From: Desmodus rotundus
Taxonomy: Eukaryota > Chordata > Mammalia > Chiroptera > Phyllostomidae
Reading direction: 5' to 3'
NCBI RefSeq assembly: GCF_022682495.2
Contig: NC_071393.1
Span: forward strand, 96,771,010 to 96,835,009
DNA: 64,000 bases
Below are positions 19,449-29,250 of this stretch, one piece after another. How positions within the stretch are numbered: the first letter of the stretch is position 1; every line of letters begins with the position of its first letter. The position numbers were made by a program, and so were the translations under genes. The notes beneath the pieces were generated by a model, which was given only the letters and a program-made list of their open reading frames with translations, was not told where the DNA came from and did not search any database.

Positions 19449-20211
19449 ATGCTGCCCCAAGAAGCATCTGGAGCGTGTAGCAGCTCCAAAGCACTGGCTG
19501 CTAGATAAGCTGACCCGTGTGTTTGCTCCTCATCCGTCCAGGGTCCCCACAAGCTAAGAGAATGTCTCCCTCTCATCATTTTCTTAAAGAACGGACTTAG
19601 GTGTGCTCTAACAGGAGAAGGAGTAAAGAAGACCTGGAGCAGCTGTTATTAAGAGTGATGGCAAGGTCCGAACTGATATAACCTACCCTGCTGCTTTTAT
19701 GGATGTGACAGGGTCAGCGTTGACAAGACCAGAGAGAATCTGATCTGTCACACCAAGAGTTGCTTTGCACTTGAGGACACCAAGTACAAGATGTGCAAAA
19801 TGAAGATCTTTGTGTGGACACAAAAGGAATCCCTCAACTGGTGACCCGGGATGCTCGCACCATTCGTGACCCTGGTCCCCTCATCTAGGTGAATGACACC
19901 ATGCGGACTGATCTGGAGACTGGCAAACTTCTGATTTCATCAATCAAGTTCCACACTGGTGACCTGCGTATGGTGACTGGAAGTGCTAACCTGGGAAGAA
20001 TTGGCATGATTGCCAGCAGAGAGAGACACACCGTTCTTTGGATGTAGTTCATGTGAAAGATGCCAATGGCAACAGCTTTGCCAGCAGGTTCTCCAACATT
20101 TGTGTGATTAGCAAAGACAACAAACCCTGATCTCCCTTCCCCCGTGGAAAGGGTGTCCGCCTCACCACTGAGAGAGACAAGAGACTGGCAGCCAAACAGA
20201 GCTCTAGGTGA
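19449..20211 (+). pseudogene. RPS4: processed pseudogene of ribosomal protein S4 (RPS4X/Y family)
   Basis: Conceptual translation across frames recovers the eS4 (RPS4) protein from near its start ('CCCCAAGAAGCATCTGGAGC' encodes PKKHLE, normally PKKHLK) to its end ('GCAGCCAAACAGAGCTCTAG', AAKQSS, then TGA at 20209-20211). Recognisable blocks include [49 protein letters not shown] and RDKRLAAKQSS. It has no introns, whereas the parent gene has several, so it came from spliced mRNA via L1 enzymes. Disablements include TAG for the lysine after DPLI (19886-19888), TGA for tryptophan (20128-20130), and frameshifts from small indels; the 763-bp body is shorter than the roughly 790-bp parent CDS. The 5' UTR and a clear poly(A) tail are not seen. 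Parent paralogue (X or Y type) not resolved. No protein expected. Confidence 0.95.
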
Positions 20212-20340
20212 CATGATTGGAAGAGTCTTCCTGTTTAATTCCAGGTAACACAGCATGAAAAAGATATATTATGTTTATTTTTGAATAGTCAACAATTTCA
20301 CATAATACACAATAAAGACATAAAAGGTATGTATAGTGAA

Positions 20341-20465
20341 CCCGTGGACATGGACAACAGGGTAGGAATTGACTGTTGAAGTGGGGGACAGGCTGGGCGG
20401 AGCAGGGGAAAGGGGGGAAAATTGGGACAACCGTAATAGCATAAACAATAAAATATTTATTAAAA
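20341..20465 (+). mobile_element. HAL1 (half-LINE) 3' tail, 125 bp
   Basis: Ends with the HAL1 signature 'GTAATAGCATAAACAATAAA' and shares 'CGTGGACATGGACAAC', 'GGGACAACCGTAATAGC' with the tails at 34640-34765, 37430-37526 and 50085-50200. Imperfect duplicates AAAAGGTATGTATAGTGAA (20322-20340) and AAAAGGTATATAGTGAA (20466-20482) flank it, so it is an extremely 5'-truncated retrotransposition event. Confidence 0.85.
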
Positions 20466-20482
20466 AAAAGGTATATAGTGAA

Positions 20483-20700
20483 AATTCTCTCTCCCCCAAA
20501 CACGAGTCCTCTCCCCCCTCCAAATTATAAATGTAATGTATATCATTCCAGGGATATTTTATGCAAGTAGAAGAAAAAACATATTTGATACACACATATA
20601 TGGGTCACACACACACGAAATAGTTTCCCTGTTTATATAAATAATATTATACACATTTTTCTGCACCTTGTTCTATTTAAGAATACAGCATGAAGATTAT
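20483..20700. other. unassigned AT-rich spacer
   Basis: Nothing nameable. Confidence 0.35.
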
Positions 20701-20704
20701 TCCT

Positions 20705-21165
20705 GCCTTAATTATCGATTGCTGCATAACAAATAACCCCACAACTTGGTGGCTTGCAACCCCAGCCTTCCCATCTCGGTTTCCGTAGGTCAGGAACTGG
20801 GTGCTGCTTAACTGGGTCCCCTGCTCAGGGCCTCTCGCAGGCTGTTATCAAGGCATCAGCAGGGTTTGCAGTCTTCTCGAGGTGCGCCTGGATCAGAGGC
20901 CAAGCTCAGTTATGAGGTTGTTTGCAGGATTCAGTTCCTTGGGAGCTGTTGGACCCAGTGGCTTAGCTCCTCTCAGGTCCTGGACAGACATCCCTCTCCA
21001 GCGTGGCATCTTATGTCTTCAACTGAGTGTGCTGAGAAAGAAGAGAGTGCAGCAAGTGGGCAGTCCCAGGCTCTCAGAGTTTACTCTTGGAAGTGACAGC
21101 CATGCTTTTGTCATGTTCTAGGTGTTAGGATAAGGCATTAGGTCCAGCTGTCCCCCCCCCACCCC
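20705..21165 (-). mobile_element. MaLR-type LTR, antisense
   Basis: The plus strand shows the reversed MaLR 3' end: 'ATTATCGATTGCTGCATAAC', 'AAATAACCCCACAACTTGGT', 'TTCCGTAGGTCAGGAACTGG', then 'CTTGGAAGTGACAGCCATGC'. It is the same family as the sense copy at 43975-44772. A C-rich and a G-rich run (21150-21216) follow its end. Confidence 0.78.
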
Positions 21166-21200
21166 AACCACCATGCACAAGTGTACACATTCAAACACAC

Positions 21201-21216
21201 GGGGAGGGGGGGCGGG
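21201..21216 (+). repeat. G-rich tract with G-quadruplex pattern
   Basis: GGGGAGGGGGGGCGGG fits four runs of at least three G with short loops. A second such tract lies at 21760-21779. Confidence 0.5.
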
Positions 21217-21479
21217 CATTACCCAAAGGTGTAAATCCCAGGAGGCAGGGATCAGTGGGAGCTATTTTAGAAGCTGCCAACCACAGTTTTCCAGCAGTAC
21301 ATGATGAAAAGCATGCTTGGTCTGTTCCAGCATTGATCAGGCCTTTGTCCCTTCAACCAGGGCTCTACTGTCTTTTACCCCCAGTGACTGGGAAGCGCAT
21401 AAGAATAGAAGTCTCATGTGTGTGGTGGGTGTAGCTGACACTTAGATAATACTGTGCTCTTGTGTGTGCGGGGGGTAGA

Positions 21480-22410
21480 GAACAGTTTCTCAGTTCTGTC
21501 TTAAGAGTACACTGGGTGATAAACTGTTCCTTGTTCTTATGGAACTGTGGGTACTTTGAATGAATGTTTTGAAGATTTTTGGAACTCTAATTTGGAAGCG
21601 ATTGTCACCTGGGACAGAAGCTGTGGAAAGGGCCTGGACCAGGCTGGGTTGAGCACACACAGTATACATACCCAGTCCCCTGACCTGTGCTTGTCTCGGG
21701 CTGTTCTGTATGTCTGTAATTGCCCTGCTGTTTGCAAAGAGCAAGACAAGGGCCTTGCAGGGGTGGGGGGTGGGGGGGAGTTCCACCAGAGGAGAGTTCC
21801 CACTGCCAGTCATCCTGGGAGGAAGTCTGTCCTGGGGCCGAAGCTGGGGACTCAGGGTATGGGTGTTTGGTAAGTCTGTCGGTCTGCCTGTCTGTCTCTC
21901 TCTCTCTCTCATTGAGGGAAGACATCCTCCAAGAACCCCACAGGTGGAGTTGAGCTGGACCCTGCTGTGTGGAGCGGGATGGGGCTAGACAGAGAGGTGG
22001 GGACCTGGGTACCGGCCTGGGATCTGTGGGCTCTGAGAAAAACCACCTTGGTCAAGGTTGTGAGGATTTCTGTCATTTTACTCGTCTTCCATGGTCCCCG
22101 GATTCTGTCAGCTCCTGCCAGAAGCTGTGCCTGGTTTCTATTAAGTATCATGCAGGGAGCAATGGGCCCCAGCCATGCTTGGGGCTGAGTGGTGAGCTCA
22201 TGGGTGGCAGACACCCATAGAGGGTGGCCATGTCCAGCAGGGTGAGAGTCACAGAGCGTGTGGGCACCTATTGAGGAAGCTGGAGGGGATGAACACAAAA
22301 GGTGAGCTCTGGGGCTCGTGGAACCCAGCCCTGAGGGGCTCCCCACAGTAGCTGGGAACTCTGCAGGGGTTGAGTTCCCATGTGGGCCAGGGTTCAAAGC
22401 AAATTGCAAT
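21480..22410. other. unassigned GC-richer block with dense overlapping ORFs
   Basis: Long chance frames overlap on both strands, including 140 codons (21490-21912, minus), 108 (21547-21873, plus) and 166 (21909-22409, minus). This follows from a low stop-codon density in G/C-rich text; none shows a domain, Kozak start or splice-flanked structure. It includes a CT repeat at 21890-21910 and a G-quadruplex-like tract at 21760-21779. Could be an ERV internal piece or unique sequence. Confidence 0.4.
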
Positions 22411-22789
22411 TTGAATATTTAATGGAGATAAAATATTATCACTGGCTGGGGAAGCCTGAACATAGTCATTCTATTAGATGCTATAGTAGTAAAAATAGAT
22501 AATACCAATAACTAGTGTGTCAACATTTTAATATAACTTTCAGCTTAACAAAGTATCTTTACACACGCCCATCTCTAGTTGGTCCTCAAATAATTCTACA
22601 GGATGTGTGGTCAGGTATTAGATTAATTGTTCTTATTAATTATCAGGACAAACCATATCAACGCTCCATACTTATAAATCAGATGTAGTTAAATGTCAAC
22701 AATTTCTATGGCTCAGCCTTATATTATTATAAAATTACAACTATGATGATTATTATAAATAACAAAAACAGGTACCATTTTCTCAAAAA
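22411..22789. other. AT-rich unassigned spacer
   Basis: Low-GC text of 380 bases with no gene or nameable repeat. Confidence 0.35.
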
Positions 22790-22868
22790 ATATTATGCAT
22801 CTGGCACATTGCTAAACTCTCAGCACATTCTGTCTCATTCAGCTCTCACAGGAACTTGATGGATGGGT
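22790..22868 (-). mobile_element. MIR fragment, antisense
   Basis: 'GCATCTGGCACATTGCTAAA', 'CATTCAGCTCTCACAGGAAC' and 'GATGGGTACTCT' fit an antisense MIR 3' half. Confidence 0.55.
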
Positions 22869-22874
22869 ACTCTA

Positions 22875-23315
22875 GTGGACATCGCAGCGTTCCTCCTGCC
22901 CCCCATCCCCTTAGAGTCCACCCTCCCATTCTCAGCTGCTGGGAATGTTGGCTACTGATGTCTCATAGCTCCTTTCCTCACTGGAAACTGCCCTTGGCCA
23001 CAGGTTGCTGCCTCCAGCAACGTGAGGCCAAGCGCCCGAGGGCAGTCTTGCAGGCAATACCTGGCCAATGAGGAAGTGTAAGGGCCCGGCCTCCTTGCCT
23101 CTATCTGGGTCACTCTGAAGGGCCTCCCCAGTCCAGAGCTCCCCGTAGGATGCGCTGAGGTCCCAGGTGCAACCACACTGGGAATCAGCTTCTGTCTCTT
23201 CCCAATCCTGTCCTCTCACTTACCTACAGCCGTGTTTCCCAAGAGTACTGCCTGATAAACCTTCTGCGGACAATTCCCCATCTCAGAGTCTGCTTTTAGG
23301 GAACCCAAACCAAGG
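22875..23315 (+). mobile_element. 5' LTR of a decayed endogenous retrovirus
   Basis: Ends with an LTR-like terminus ('CTGCCTGATAAACCTTCTGC', 'CCCATCTCAGAGTCTGCTTT', 'GGGAACCCAAACCAAGGCA'); the polyadenylation signal has drifted to GATAAA. Right after it come 'GGTGCTGGGAGGCAGAAG' and 'GGGGTTTGGAGAGGGGTCC', typical of the leader of such elements. The same terminus style is seen in antisense at 26770-27170. Left border approximate. Confidence 0.65.
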
Positions 23316-24397
23316 CAGTTAGTTCAGAAGGGGGGGGGTGCTGGGAGGCAGAAGTGGGGTTTGGAGAGGGGTCCTTGCCAGGCAGCTATCAGTGAAGACC
23401 CATCAATGGTAGAGAAGGGTGGTTAGTCCCTGGCATACCGTAACTTCATGCTTGTTAAAGCTCCCTGATGGTAACTGGGGTGAGATGTGGCTGGAAGGGG
23501 GTCACTGGCTTGTGCAGTGTCTCTGGCAACTGAGGGAAGTAGTGAGTCTAAGGACTATGGACATGAATGACTGTTGCTGAGCCCATGTGATTTACTAAAG
23601 AGCAGCAATGACAGTCGCAAAGTGAAAAATCACCAAAGCAAAAGGCAAAAGCCAGAGGGCCTCCTGGGCAACATTTAAGGAAATCCTTCCTGGAGAGGGA
23701 TGACCGACCTTAGGACTTGATGGTTAGAGTAGTAGAGCTCCAGAGTACGTGTATTTCTGAGTCCTGACAGGCCTTATAGGCCAAGGTCAGAGTCCTATTA
23801 GGACAGGGGTGGGACCCTGAGACTTGGGTATATGAGTTAATGCAGTTGAGAACCTTGAACTCTCAGACTCTTCTGAATGCGATGGGCCTGCCGAAATGAC
23901 CCGCTTCTTGTGGACAGACAGTGGTCCCCTTGTGGGAAGACCACATGTGGTTTCAAATGAAGCGGGTGCCCTACAAGATAATGCTTGTCTCCCTCAGACC
24001 TCTAGCTCCTTCTGACTCTGATGGACAAGAATCAAATCCCAGTAGGGCTGGGCTGCTAAGAGAGCAGAAGGACTGTACCCTGAGGGAGCTATGTGATCTG
24101 ACTAATGCATTCCGGCAGGAAGTGTGAGCAGACCTGAATCCTGAGGGACCAACAGAAGGGAAACTTGGACAAGAGCAGGTATCGATATGGAAGTAGTCTC
24201 CCAGGTTACAAGATTTAATACCTTGGCAAGGAACCCAGGAGTCAGTGCTCACATACTTTAAAGATGGATCTTAGAACGTGTGGGAAAAGCAGTGGCCCAC
24301 ACGAAGTGAGGTAGCAACATCAGAACCGCCGTGGCAGACAGTGGAGGAAGAGGTCAAACAGTGCAGAGAGGTGGGCATACAGGAGTATTTAAGTACA
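23316..24397 (+). pseudogene. ERV internal region, 5' part (leader/gag side), dead
   Basis: Follows the 5' LTR and precedes an inserted second LTR. No gag frame survives: every frame is cut by stops, the longest being 68 codons (23921-24127). I identify it by position between an LTR and an RT remnant, not by protein domains. Ancient element; no infectious or coding potential. Confidence 0.5.
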
Positions 24398-24611
24398 TGT
24401 TTTTAAAGAAAGGAACAACAGGCCAAAACGGAGTCACTTTTGCCGAACACATCACCAAATCAGAACTTAATAACTACCTGATTGCAGATTTAGCCTCTCC
24501 CAGGAGCGAAATTTTAAACCAATCATTCTGGGATTTCCTGATTAGAGGTAATCTGCCTGATAAGGTCCCCTGCCTTCCCTTCGGGAAAGTGTCCTTGCCC
24601 GAAATAACCCA
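24398..24611 (+). mobile_element. second LTR, left part, inserted in the ERV
   Basis: Begins near TG at 24398 ('TGTTTTTAAAGAAAGGAAC'), carries 'AACGGAGTCACTTTTGCC', 'ATTTTAAACCAATCATTCTG', 'GTGTCCTTGCCCGAAATAAC', and continues beyond the L1 end to a polyadenylation region at 25050. Class I-like in style; name not certain. Confidence 0.65.
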
Positions 24612-24955
24612 CTCTTCTTGTTATTTATTTATCAAGTACAGTTGACATTCAATATTCTTTTATATTAGTTTCAGGTGTACGGCATACTGGTTAGAGAATC
24701 ATATACTTTTTACAAAGTGTTTCCCTCGATAAGTCTAGTGCCCACCTGGTACCCGCGCACAGTTATTACAGTGTTATTAACTGTATTCCCTGTGCTGTAC
24801 TTTACATCCCTGTGGCTACTCTGTAACTACCAATTTGTACTTCTTAATCCCTTCACCTTTTTCACCCAGACCCCAAACCCCCTCCCGTCTGGCAACCAAC
24901 AGTCTGTTCTCTGTATCTATGAGTCTGGTTCTTTTAATTTCTTCGTCCCACCCTC
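24612..24955 (-). mobile_element. L1 3' end, antisense, inside the LTR
   Basis: T-rich start 'TTATTTATTTATCAAGTACA' then the antisense L1 3' end: 'GTTTCAGGTGTACGGCAT', 'GTTATTACAGTGTTATTAAC', 'CCCTGTGCTGTACTTTACAT', 'GTAACTACCAATTTGTACTT', 'CCCCCTCCCGTCTGGCAACC'. It is the reverse complement of the sense ends at 1160-1392 and 37700-38015, longer in the 5' direction. Confidence 0.88.
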
Positions 24956-25103
24956 TTTCTGCCTATAAAAACCTTCCATTTTGTATAACTCCTTGGAGCA
25001 TCCTTCGAATTGCTAGCTAGACAGGATGCTGCCTGATTCGTGAATTGCTTAATAAAGCAAATTAGATCTTCAAATTTAATCTGTTGAATTTTATTTTTTA
25101 ACA
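24956..25103 (+). mobile_element. second LTR, right part
   Basis: A TATA-like 'CCTATAAAAACCTTCC' (24962-24977), then 'AATAAAGCAAATTAGATCTT' (the AATAAA signal near 25051-25056), ending in 'TTTTTTAACA'. Promoter and polyadenylation boxes are thus in the right order for an LTR of about 360 bp once the L1 is removed. Confidence 0.7.
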
Positions 25104-26330
25104 CAAAGAGGGCCAGAAACCCCACCAGCCAACCCTGTTCTGTGGGAAGCCCTAGAGAGCACTCTGCTTCTGAAGCAGTAAGGAAGGAGCTGGGGCGGGG
25201 GCGGGGGTGCGGAGGACTGGTTTCACTGACAGTAGAAGATGCTCTTACAGGGATTATAGAATCCCAAAGTAATAGAAGTCAGGTGGCAGAGCTTAACCTT
25301 TAGAGCTCAGATGGGCACAATTATTGCAATGACCAGCCAAATAGGAGTGGCATTCAGGAGAGCCTGACCCACAGAGGGCTATGGGTATGGTTACAAGAAC
25401 ACAGGGTTCCTACAGGCAGAATAGGTGGGTGGCCAACAGCATGTTGCTTAATTTAGACAATCAAAAGAAGTCAAGGATGGATGATTGGGGGCTAAAAGCA
25501 GCCGCCCCCAGTAAAACATCAGGATTCCTTACCCCGTCTCTGGACCTGAGCCATTGACTAAATGACCTGCGACATCATGCCAAATTCAGTTGTGTTTTCA
25601 CCAGTTCTTTTCAAAAAGGATCCATGCCCATTTCGTTGTGTAACTAACTGCGCACGAGCAAGGGGGAACACCAAGGACAATGAAGAAGGCTGAGCCCAGG
25701 ATCTGAACTGACACTGAGCGGGAGGGCGTGAGGACCAGGTGATAATGGCACCCTGGCCCAACTCTGGCTCACAGTGAGTTCACCGGGGCCATGAGTCCAC
25801 TGCGGTCAGATCACTGCCTCTGAGTGTATCCTTGGAACGGACATGCTTAGCTGTTGGAAGAACCCCAACATTGGCTCCTCGACCTATGGAATAAGACCTA
25901 GTACAGTAAGGAAGGCCAGCTGAAGTCTCTGAAATTGCCTCTCACCCGGATGGTAAATCAAATTCAAGACTGTTTGCCCAGGAGAATGGCAGGAATTAGT
26001 GCCACCCTCAAAGGTGAAAGAATGCGGGATGGTGGACTCTGTCGTGTTCCCGCTTAATCCACTGGGTAAAATGTTTCATGACAGTAAAACACCACAAACT
26101 TCACCAAGCAGTAGCCCCAGTTGTTGCTGTCATGCTAAGTAGGTATCTTTGCTGAAGCAGATCAACACAGCTTCTAATACCTGGTGCCTGTTTCTTGCCT
26201 CATTTTCTATCCCTATCAGAAAGGAAAATAGAAAATTCACTTGGAGCAGACAACAGGGCACATTTGTGCTTTGCATCAGGGCTATGTTAACTTTCCCGCC
26301 TTCTATTGTGCTGTAGTCTGAAGGGACCTA
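25104..26330 (+). pseudogene. ERV internal region, protease/RT side, dead
   Basis: Continues the ERV interrupted by the second LTR. Discontinuous frames give retroviral pol-like text, with stops and frameshifts throughout, leading to the RT motif remnant at about 26367. No intact frame over 67 codons. Element class looks like ERVL/ERV1 but I could not settle it. Confidence 0.5.
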
Positions 26331-26620
26331 GACCACCTGGAGCTTTCACAGAACATCACGTTAGTGCACCACATCAATGACATCACGTAAATGAGATCAA
26401 ATGAGCAAGAAGTGACAAGTGTGATGCATTCACTCGAGGGGGTGGGAAATAAGTCCTGCGCACATACAGCCCAGACACATCAGTGAAGTTTACAGAGATC
26501 CTGTGGCCTGGAGGCGTCCCCTCCAAACGGGAACATTGCCAGCACAGGTGAGTCTGAGCTGGTATGAAACCGTTCCCTGCTATCACAGGTAAGTTGAGGG
26601 GACATGACACAGGGCACTAG
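26331..26620 (+). pseudogene. ERV pol remnant around the RT catalytic motif
   Basis: At 26362-26410 the translation V-H-H-I-N-D-I-T then stop then M-R-S-N-E-Q-E-V-T aligns with the reverse-transcriptase active-site block; the catalytic Tyr-x-Asp-Asp appears as His-Ile-Asn-Asp, so the tyrosine and the first aspartate are lost. Stop codons lie immediately downstream. RT is the only ERV domain I can place with some confidence. After 26620 the ERV stops and no 3' LTR in the same orientation is present. Confidence 0.6.
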
Positions 26621-26624
26621 AAGT

Positions 26625-26750
26625 GTCTACTATATCCTCAGAGAGGTTAAATAAATTGCCCCAAAACACAGAGCTAGCAAGTGGTGGATCTAAAATTAAA
26701 ATCTCAATCTGTGGGACTTCAAAGCCCATATTGTTAACACCTGTAGGAGG
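26625..26750 (-). mobile_element. MIR fragment, antisense
   Basis: 'CTCAGAGAGGTTAAATAAAT', 'TGCCCCAAAACACAGAGCTA', 'GCAAGTGGTGGATCTAAAAT' is the antisense MIR core. Confidence 0.8.
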
Positions 26751-26769
26751 CTGGGAATAGAAATTAAGT

Positions 26770-27200
26770 GGCCTTTTGTTGCATTTTGGGCTCCTGGATA
26801 GAAGGCTCCGAGACACTGGTGTGCAGGAAGTTTATTGGGAAGTGCTCTCAGTACCAAACCAGGGTAGTAAAGAAGGCAGGACCGGGCAGACCAGTTGGGC
26901 TATGGGGCATCTGTACAGAGGCCTCAGATGATCCCATAGGTGGCCCTGGAGCTGAGGTGGCTCCGCAAGTCGTTTCCTACTGGCAAGAGGGGCCACGCCT
27001 TTACCTTCCGGCAGGGAGGCAGTCTTTGGACTGCCTCAGAAACAGGAGGTCACCTTTAGAAAGGTCCTTTCTGGGCCAAGGGCAAGTCCCCAGGGTACTC
27101 GGCTGAAAGCCATCAGCCTTCCACACATCCAGCTGCTAGGGTAATGACTGCGGTAGCCCTGGCCGGGGGCTCTGAGTGACACACCGCAGCATCCGTGACA
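26770..27200 (-). mobile_element. LTR, antisense
   Basis: The minus strand ends 'CACTTCCCAATAAACTTCCT', 'GCACACCAGTGTCTCGGAGC', 'CTATCCAGGAGCCCAAAA', giving an AATAAA signal and a terminal layout like the LTR at 22875-23315 but inverted. It therefore cannot be the 3' LTR of that ERV without an inversion. Left end of the LTR U3 uncertain. Confidence 0.55.
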
Positions 27201-27454
27201 CCTCTCCAGGCCCCCACAGCTGGTGGCTGAGCAGGAACACAAACGGAGGTCCTCTGACTCCAGACCTAACGAGGTTAGCCCTGCTTTTCCAGCTCCGTGA
27301 CATGCTCCCCTATCTCAGGGTGCACAACAACCGAGGCAGGGGCTGCAGCTGGGGGTCGTTGATTGGAAAGAACAATAACCCACTCAAACTTGGTCAAATC
27401 AGAGGGAGGGGGCTGTGAAACAGGAATCTCATGGACATCCGACCAGACAAAAGA
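27201..27454. other. unassigned spacer
   Basis: Nothing nameable. May be U3 of the preceding LTR. Confidence 0.35.
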
Positions 27455-27600
27455 AATTTCACTCATTCAAAAATACTTAGGCGGTTCATACCATATTCCA
27501 AGCTCTCTCTGAGTGCTAGAGAAACAAGAAAGTAGCAAAGCTCCTGCCCCATAGAGCTTCCTTTCTGTGGAGGAGGACGACAGGGAAGGCCTCCAGGCCT
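27455..27600 (-). mobile_element. L2 3' end, antisense
   Basis: 'TTCACTCATTCAAAAATACT', 'ATTCCAAGCTCTCTCTGAGT', 'GCCCCATAGAGCTTCCTTTC', 'GTGGAGGAGGACGACAGGG' follow the antisense L2 3' end. Confidence 0.75.
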
Positions 27601-27879
27601 GGTCCTCCAGGGCACTAGCAGCTGTGCCTTCTTGAGAGGAAGGGAAGAAAAATGTATCTCTTTTCTTTTTGTAAAACGCCTACAAGAAAATAACTCGTAG
27701 TTGGTTTCTCATCTGATTATCGGCCATCTGTAAGTAAACCAGGAAGGAAACGTTGGTAAGTCCTTACCTCCAGAAGGAAGATGGATGGAATGAAGGAATG
27801 AAAGGAACTGTAATTTCCTTTCCCTCCCTCCCCCTCGCTCTCCTTCCATCTCCCTCTCTCCCTTTCTTTTCATCACTTT
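27601..27879. other. unassigned, pyrimidine-rich at right
   Basis: Ends with a CT-rich run (27819-27868, 'CCCTCCCTCCCCCTCGCTC'). No gene. Confidence 0.4.
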
Positions 27880-29250
27880 TTCATTTGCCTGGCGCGCCCA
27901 GGAGGTAGCCGCTCTATCTCCCCGCAAGTGTGGGGGACGGCTCCCACGTCATCCTCAGCTCTGGTCGCAGGCCTGGAACGCTGGGACTTCCCTGCCCTGC
28001 CTTCTCTGCCCCTTCCCTTGAGAGACTCCTCTTGCTGTCAGCTGAGAAGGGAGAAGGAGGTACTTGGAGGTTCTATAAAAGGGGGCGTATGTTTGGGGGA
28101 CTTGGGGAAAAGACAGTCATTTTACAGACTTTCATTTTTTCCTCCACACAGGTCTGCAGTACTGGAATGTTTTATATACCCTGGGTGATCTGTGCACTGC
28201 GTGTGTGGCTGTTCCTGCTGTGAGGTTCTTTATCTGTTTGTCTGTTTCTCTCTCTGTTTTTGTTTTTGTTTTTGGCATTGCAAGAAGATTCTGGCTGACA
28301 AACCAGTCCTGGCTCAAGACTTTTCAGAGTAAAGACCTGTTGCACCCCAGCACCTATCTGTGGCCAAACTGTGGAGGTGGTCAGGCTGCCCACAGGCACC
28401 CGGGCCTCTGCCTGGGTTCTCCCTTCGTGGGCATGTCTCTCTCCTCTCTCACTGAAACCCATTTTCTTGAATGGCTCTGATTACGATCGTGGGCCGTCCC
28501 GCTGAGGACAAGGTCTGTCCACGCGGGCTTTCTTTCCCGGGCCCTCTGTACTTTATGCGGAACCTTCTTGCTCAGGGTGCAAGGCTCTGCGTTCTGAGAG
28601 AGGGACACGCAGAAGCAGCTGATGAAGCCGGTGGTCTGGTGTCGGCAGACTCTCCCTGACGGTGACTTGTGAGTCCTTGGGGGAGAGCCAGGCTGGCTTT
28701 GGAGCTTTGAGTTGCTCCTGCCCAGCACCCTATGCCCGCTTTTCTGGAGACAGCACCAGTTTGCCCTCGTAACTGACTGCTTTTTCTTTTTAATTGTTGT
28801 TCTATTATAGTTGTTACCTGACTGCTTTTTCACCTGACGTTCCTGGTGGGACTCCCGCATCCCTGGCCAGGGGTGGGCCGTGCCACCCCAGTTAGGCCAA
28901 CCAGATAACCTCTTCTAGAAAGTTGACTCTTGAGTGGATGTTATTAAAACAGAGAATATTTGGGGCCAATTCGTCCTAGTTCCGGTAACCATCTGCTGTC
29001 TGCTTCCCCAATTCCTGGCCCTGCCTTCCTGCGTGTTCGCCCGGAGCCCCGCGCTTCAGCCTTTCCTTCCCCTTGTGTCGCACCTTTGATGAAGTACTTT
29101 CTGACCCCGCGCCTCCCGCAGCTGGGCTGCTGCCGGTTCCACACGCCCGCCACCAGCCTGCCCTATCCGACCAGAGCCCACACAGCCACTCCCAGGCCTC
29201 CGAACCAGTCCCCCCCCACAAGGCCCAAGGTCTCACCCCGCGCTGAGCTC
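27880..29250. other. CpG-enriched unassigned kilobase
   Basis: Contains an AscI-type GGCGCGCC (near 27890), and CpG-bearing phrases such as 'GATTACGATCGTGGGCCGTC', 'GTCCACGCGGGCTTTC', 'CGCCCGGAGCCCCGCG', 'CCCCGCGCCTCCCGCAGCTG', well above the CpG-poor surroundings. A TATA-like 'TCTATAAAAGGGGGCG' lies at 28071-28086. Several frames (for example 159 codons minus, 28381-28860; 107 plus, 28960-29283) overlap and have no domain. It may be a regulatory element, a promoter remnant or an ERV LTR/GC-rich repeat. A 31-bp L1-type mini-insert lies within (28787-28817). Confidence 0.35.
28773..28831 (-). mobile_element. 31-bp minimal retrotransposon tail with 14-bp target duplication
   Basis: CTGACTGCTTTTTC occurs at 28773-28786 and 28818-28831, flanking 31 bases (28787-28817) that read as the antisense of an L1/HAL1-type 3' end (minus strand 'GTAACAACTATAATAGAACA' then 'ACAATTAAAAA'). 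This is an extreme 5' truncation. Insert sequence is short, so the source family (L1 or HAL1) is not fixed. Confidence 0.75.

Noticed and set aside
21909..22409. 166-codon minus-strand open frame
   Set aside because: Low stop density from GC-rich text; overlapping frames on the other strand are equally long, and the protein is low in information (Pro/Ser/Thr-rich).
25192..25213. G-quadruplex in GGGGCGGGGGCGGGGGTGCGG
   Set aside because: Only three runs of three or more G; the fourth run is too short for the standard pattern.
26770..27200. 3' LTR of the ERV at 22875-26620
   Set aside because: It is in the opposite orientation to the 5' LTR and a MIR lies between, so it is a separate LTR unless an inversion occurred.
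28381..28860. 159-codon minus-strand open frame
   Set aside because: Crosses the 31-bp retrotransposon insert and its duplicated target site, so it cannot be an ancient conserved coding exon.
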